From Alphaproteobacteria bacterium (lineage in GTDB: Bacteria; Pseudomonadota; Alphaproteobacteria; Micropepsales; Micropepsaceae): DNA of 8,024 bases. Positions 4,410 to 8,024 of this stretch are shown here, piece by piece. Position 1 is the stretch's first letter. Each line of letters starts with the position of its first letter. Under the pieces are notes generated by a model. The model did not search any database, was not told the origin of the DNA, and saw only the letters and a list, made by a program, of their open reading frames with translations. Where the stretch lies: assembly GCA_947373775.1 (NCBI GenBank), contig CANBZE010000064.1, positions 1 to 8,024 on the forward strand, given 5' to 3'. A program made the position numbers and the translations under genes.

Positions 4410-6470
4410 ATGAGCCAGCTCTCAAGACGCACCGTCCTGTTGTCCACCGCCGCCATCCTGGCGGCGCCGGGCGCCGTGTCGGCCCAGCCCAGGGACGTGG
4501 AATGGCATTATTACGGCGGCGACCAGGCAAACCGCCGCTATTCCCCGCTGGACCAGATTAACGCTGCCAACTTCAACAGCCTGGAAGTCGCCTGGCGCTT
4601 CAAGCCGGACTCGCTGGGCGCGCGCCCCGAATACCAGTACGAAACCACCCCGCTGATGATCGGCGGCCGGCTGTTCACCACCGCCGGTTCACGGCGCGAT
4701 GTCGTCGCCCTGGATGCGAAGACCGGCGAGATCATCTGGCTGCACCGTTACGACGAAGGCGAACGCGGCCGCCAGGCGCCGCGCCAGCTTTCCGGCCATG
4801 GCGTGTCCTATTGGACCGACGGCAAGGAAGAGCGCATCCTGTTCGTCACCCCCGGCTACCGGCTGATCGCACTGGATGCCAATACCGGCGCGCGCATTCC
4901 CGGCTTCGGCGATGGCGGCATTGTCGATCTTCGCCTGAATGACGACCAGGACATGGACCTGGTGAATGCCGATATCGGCCTGCACTCCACCCCGATCGTC
5001 GCCAAGGATGTGGTGATCGTGGGCGCGGCCCATGATTCCGGCAATGTTCCCAAGAGCCACGTCAACGCGAAGGGCTATGTGCGTGGCTTTGACGTGCGCA
5101 CCGGCAAGCGGCTGTGGATATTCCACACCATCCCGCGCAAGGGCGAGTTCGGCTATGACACGTGGCTGGTTCCCGGCCAGGCGGAAAAGAGCGGCAACCA
5201 GGGCGTGTGGGCCCAGGTCTCGGTGGATGAAGAACTGGGCCTGGCCTATCTGCCGGTCGAACTGGGCACTGGCGATTACAACGGCCAGTATCGCGCCGGC
5301 CCGGCCCTGTTCGGCGAAAGCATTGTCGCGGTCGACATCCAGACCGGTGTGCGGCGCTGGCATTACCAGACCATCCATCACGGTTTGTGGGATCGCGACA
5401 TTCCCTGCGCCCCCATCCTGGTGGACATTCCGGTGGGCGGCAAAATCGTCAAGGCTCTGGCCCAGCCGACCAAGCAGGCGTTTCTGTATGTGCTGGACCG
5501 CGTTACCGGAAAACCGGTCTGGCCGATCCCCGAAGTGCGCGTCGAGAAAGGCAATGTGCCGGGCGAATGGTATTCGCCGACCCAGCCCATTCCTTCCAAG
5601 CCGCCCGGCTATGACATCCAGGGCGTGACCTTGAACGACCTGATCGATTTCACGCCCGCCTTGCATGCCGAAGCGGTCAAGCTGGTGAGCAACTGGAAGA
5701 TCGGCCCGGTCTATACCCCGCCTGTTCTCAGCACTGACAATGGCCCGCTGGGCACCTTGGTGGCGCCCGGCATCAATGGCGGCACCGACTGGCCCGGCGG
5801 CTGCTACGATCCGGAAAGCCATATCCTGTACGTCTATTCCCAGACCGGGATCGGCTCCATCGGCATGATCGCCAATCCGGGGCGGTCACTTTCCGGTTCC
5901 GATTTCGATTACCTGCACGGCACTGTGGGTACCATCCCGCGCCAGACCCCGCCATCGGGATCGCTGGAGCGGGAAGCCGCGCTGGCCAAGAGCGCGCCGC
6001 CGCAGCCTGTTGCCACCACGCCGCGCCGCTCCACCGCGCTGACGGTGCAAGGGTTGCCGTTATTGAAGCCGCCCTATGGCCGCATCACCGCCATCGACCT
6101 GTCCAAGGGCGACATCGCCTGGCAGATCGCCCATGGCGAAACCCCGGACAACATCAAGCGGCATCCCGCGCTCAAGGGCCTGACCATTCCGCGCACCGGG
6201 CGGCCCGGCATCCTGGGCCCGACCGTCACCAAGTCGCTGGTGATCTGCGGCGAAAGCGGCTTCTTCACCACGCCCAACGGGGCGCGCGGCGCGATGCTGC
6301 GGGCCTATGACAAAAAGACGGGGGAGGAACGCGGCGCGGTTTACATGCCGGCGCCGCAGACCGGCTCGCCGATGACCTATTTGCTGGATGGCCGGCAGTA
6401 TCTGGTGGTGGCCATCGGCGGCGGCAGTTACAGCGCCGAGCTTCTGGCCTTCCGCCTGCCGCACGCTTAA
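4410..6470 (+). CDS. exported PQQ-dependent dehydrogenase, mGDH-like
   Basis: A 686-residue eight-bladed propeller quinoprotein related to the periplasmic domain of membrane glucose dehydrogenase. It lacks that enzyme's N-terminal five-helix anchor and instead carries a twin-arginine-like leader (SRRTVLL at 5-11, cleavage near VSA at 23-25). Family landmarks include WHYYGGDQANRRYSPLDQI (32-50), GHGVSYW (129-135), the catalytic region HHGLWDRDIPCAP (323-335), where D328 fits the active-site Asp, K355 in QPTKQAFLYVLDR (PQQ contact), GGTDWPGG (457-464) and the C-terminal GSPMTYLLDGRQYLVVAIGGG (652-672). Repeated xxLDxxTGxxxW blade motifs appear at about 100-110, 309-317, 562-571 and 632-640. No heme c motif is present, so electrons should go to ubiquinone or a separate cytochrome. 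The substrate is probably a sugar or alcohol. No PQQ biosynthesis genes are nearby. Confidence 0.94.
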   Translation: MSQLSRRTVLLSTAAILAAPGAVSAQPRDVEWHYYGGDQANRRYSPLDQINAANFNSLEVAWRFKPDSLGARPEYQYETTPLMIGGRLFTTAGSRRDVVALDAKTGEIIWLHRYDEGERGRQAPRQLSGHGVSYWTDGKEERILFVTPGYRLIALDANTGARIPGFGDGGIVDLRLNDDQDMDLVNADIGLHSTPIVAKDVVIVGAAHDSGNVPKSHVNAKGYVRGFDVRTGKRLWIFHTIPRKGEFGYDTWLVPGQAEKSGNQGVWAQVSVDEELGLAYLPVELGTGDYNGQYRAGPALFGESIVAVDIQTGVRRWHYQTIHHGLWDRDIPCAPILVDIPVGGKIVKALAQPTKQAFLYVLDRVTGKPVWPIPEVRVEKGNVPGEWYSPTQPIPSKPPGYDIQGVTLNDLIDFTPALHAEAVKLVSNWKIGPVYTPPVLSTDNGPLGTLVAPGINGGTDWPGGCYDPESHILYVYSQTGIGSIGMIANPGRSLSGSDFDYLHGTVGTIPRQTPPSGSLEREAALAKSAPPQPVATTPRRSTALTVQGLPLLKPPYGRITAIDLSKGDIAWQIAHGETPDNIKRHPALKGLTIPRTGRPGILGPTVTKSLVICGESGFFTTPNGARGAMLRAYDKKTGEERGAVYMPAPQTGSPMTYLLDGRQYLVVAIGGGSYSAELLAFRLPHA

Positions 6471-7288
6471 GGCTTGCCGAAGCCTTCGAAGATGCCGTTG
6501 AGGGTTTTGCCGGAGGCTGCGTTCGCCAATCCGGCAAAGGAACCGTCTTTCATCTGCTGCGCCGCCGCTTGAACCGCGCCCCAGGCGACGCGCGCCAACG
6601 CCCCGCCCACGCTGATGCGCCGCACGCCCATGTCGGCCAGTTCGGCCACCGACACATCCGGATCCCATAGCAGGACATTCAACGGCTTGGGCGCCACTGC
6701 CCGCACCATGGTGGTGATGCTCTCCTTGCCCCACACGCCCGGCGCATACAGGCAGTCGGCGCCGGCATCCGCAAACGCCACCAGCTTGTCGAGCGAGGCA
6801 GAGAAGGTATCCGGATCGGACAACATCCCTTCGGTGCGGGCCACAAGGATCACGTCCTGGCCAGAGGCGTCGATCGCGGCGCGGGCGGCGCGGATGCGCG
6901 CCACCGACAGCGGCAAATCGTGCAGTCCCACGCCGCTGGGCTTGCTGTCTTCGATGGAAAGGCCGGCCACGCCGGTGTGGATCGCCAGCCGCACATTGGC
7001 GGCGATGGCTTCCGGTTCGACCGCGAAGCCGTTTTCGAAGTCGGCATTGACCGGCAGATCGACCGCAGCGCACAGCGCCGTCAGGTGCGCCAGCACCGCA
7101 TCGCGGGTCACGCCATAATCGGGCTGGCCGGTGGTCCAGGCATGGCCCGAGCTGGTCGAGGCCAGAGCCGAAAATCCCATATGCTGGAACAGCCGTGCGC
7201 TGCCGATGTCCCAGGGATTGGGCAGGACAAAGCAGCCCTGGCTGTGCAGCGCCCGGAATGTGGCGCGTTTGGCCGCTGTGTCGGTCAT
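6467..7288 (-). CDS. isocitrate lyase/PEP mutase superfamily enzyme
   Basis: A 273-residue TIM-barrel enzyme of the ICL/PEPM superfamily, which makes or breaks C-C or P-C bonds of 2-oxo acids with Mg2+. Characteristic segments are VLPNPWDIGSARL (21-33), STSSGHAW (44-51), the metal site NADFENGF (81-88), IEDSKPSG (112-119), ARTEG (150-154) and YAPGVWG (181-187). The KKCGH catalytic loop of true isocitrate and methylisocitrate lyases is absent, and the gating region reads SKPSGVGLHD, so this is one of the many uncharacterised members: a lyase, oxaloacetate-type decarboxylase or carboxyphosphonoenolpyruvate-like enzyme. The ATG at 7288 has GGGAGG 5 nt upstream; the open frame extends to 7624, but that part is antisense to the PPK2 gene and was rejected. 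Its stop codon overlaps that of the dehydrogenase. No signal peptide, so cytoplasmic. Confidence 0.93.
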   Translation of the reverse strand: MTDTAAKRATFRALHSQGCFVLPNPWDIGSARLFQHMGFSALASTSSGHAWTTGQPDYGVTRDAVLAHLTALCAAVDLPVNADFENGFAVEPEAIAANVRLAIHTGVAGLSIEDSKPSGVGLHDLPLSVARIRAARAAIDASGQDVILVARTEGMLSDPDTFSASLDKLVAFADAGADCLYAPGVWGKESITTMVRAVAPKPLNVLLWDPDVSVAELADMGVRRISVGGALARVAWGAVQAAAQQMKDGSFAGLANAASGKTLNGIFEGFGKP

Positions 7289-7393
7289 GCCTGCCTCCCT
7301 GTTCGCTGCCACTGTAGACCCAAAGCGGGCCGCCGCCTTACTGTCAGGAACGCGAAGCTGCCATGCGCCAGAGGCCAATGGAGAGAATAAGTC

Positions 7394-8024
7394 ATGAAAA
7401 TCCAGCCCGACGATTTTCGCGCCGGCAAAAAAGTCCATCTGGGCAAAACGCCAACCCGGATCAAGCCGCTTTACAAGTCCAAGGATGACTATCAGCAGAA
7501 GCTGGGTGCGCAGGTTATCCGGCTGGATGAACTGCAGCAGCTTCTTTATGCCAGCAACCAGCATGCCCTGCTGGTGATCTTCCAGGCGATGGACGCGGCC
7601 GGCAAGGACGGGGTGATCCGCCATGTCATGTCAGGCATCAATCCCCAGGGTTGCCAAGTTTACAGCTTCAAGCATCCCAGTGCCGGCGAACTGGCGCATG
7701 ATTTTTTGTGGCGCACCACCCGCGACCTGCCGGAGCGGGGCAAGATCGGTATCTTCAACCGTTCCTATTATGAGGAAGTGCTGATCGCCCGCGTGCATCC
7801 GCAAATCCTGAAGGCGGAGAACCTGCCGGATGCGGGCGAGAATGTGTGGGAGGAGCGCTTCCGGTCCATCAACGGCCTGGAGCGCCACCTGCATGCCAAT
7901 GGCACGCGGGTGGTCAAGTTCTTCCTGCATCTGTCCAAGGAAGAACAGCGCCAGCGTTTCCTGGCGCGGATCGATACGCCGGAAAAGAACTGGAAGTTCA
8001 ACGAAGGCGATGTCGAGGAGCGCG
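7394..8024 (+). CDS. ppk2: PPK2-family polyphosphate kinase, N-terminal part
   Basis: The first 210 residues of a polyphosphate:nucleotide phosphotransferase; the gene runs off the right edge, and the usual length of about 260-300 residues implies 50-90 are missing. Motifs are the Walker A-like [18 protein letters not shown] (64-81; D67, K71 and D72 are key), FKHPS (92-96), HDFLWR (102-107), the Walker B-like block [19 protein letters not shown] (118-136) and [15 protein letters not shown] (175-189), followed by [15 protein letters not shown] (196-210). The overall pattern with NRSYYEEVL and HDFLWR is that of the soluble one-domain PPK2 proteins, probably class III-like, which use polyphosphate to phosphorylate AMP or ADP; the class assignment is from memory of the family. 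GGAGAG at 7380-7385 precedes the ATG by 8 nt. Cytoplasmic. It is divergent from the PEP mutase-like gene across about 105 nt. Confidence 0.95.
   Translation, partial: MKIQPDDFRAGKKVHLGKTPTRIKPLYKSKDDYQQKLGAQVIRLDELQQLLYASNQHALLVIFQAMDAAGKDGVIRHVMSGINPQGCQVYSFKHPSAGELAHDFLWRTTRDLPERGKIGIFNRSYYEEVLIARVHPQILKAENLPDAGENVWEERFRSINGLERHLHANGTRVVKFFLHLSKEEQRQRFLARIDTPEKNWKFNEGDVEER

Noticed and set aside
4689..5822. Minus-strand open frame of 377 codons opposite the PQQ dehydrogenase
   Set aside because: It lies wholly within a well-supported quinoprotein gene, and its translation resembles no family I recognise; it is a codon-bias shadow.
7289..7624. N-terminal extension of the PEP mutase-like protein by 112 residues
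   Set aside because: The extension is antisense to the PPK2 gene, has no family similarity, and the ATG at 7288 has a good ribosome site and begins where family members begin.

Overview
The window is a gene-dense, high-GC stretch of a bacterial chromosome. Its gene families, codon use and chromosomally encoded CCA on a tRNA-Ser fit a soil or freshwater proteobacterium, most likely an alphaproteobacterium; that is an impression from sequence style, not a proven assignment. I see no transposase, integrase, phage gene, CRISPR array or rRNA.

Layout from left to right. (1) Nucleotides 1-929, plus strand: the C-terminal part of an FAD-dependent amine oxidase, followed after 2 nt by a small exported c-type cytochrome. 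The two look like a redox pair. (2) 930-1036: an AT-rich intergenic region full of inverted and direct repeats, placed in front of a DUF2975 membrane protein and a small XRE/Cro-type HTH regulator (1037-1813). This is a common two-gene cassette that probably regulates itself. (3) 1833-2822, minus strand: an exported class B3-like metallo-beta-lactamase-fold hydrolase, convergent with the HTH gene. (4) 2983-3072: tRNA-Ser(CGA), followed by an 18-bp perfect hairpin terminator that shares bases with the tRNA CCA end, then a run of further hairpins up to 3227. (5) 3247-4239, minus strand: a membrane fatty acid desaturase. (6) 4410-6470, plus strand: a secreted PQQ-dependent dehydrogenase of the membrane glucose dehydrogenase type with a Tat-like leader. 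It is divergent from the desaturase. (7) 6467-7288, minus strand: an isocitrate lyase/PEP mutase superfamily enzyme whose stop codon overlaps that of the dehydrogenase. (8) 7394 to the right edge, plus strand: the N-terminal 210 residues of a PPK2 polyphosphate kinase.

The genes do not form one pathway. Two parts have internal logic: amine oxidase plus cytochrome c (amine oxidation feeding periplasmic electron transfer) and DUF2975 plus HTH (a membrane protein and its regulator). The rest reads as single-gene units with alternating strands. The observations most worth following are the amine oxidase/cytochrome c pair, the structured operator region at 953-1007, the terminator fused to the tRNA end, and the hairpin cluster at 3115-3227. 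I found no clear previously undescribed system.
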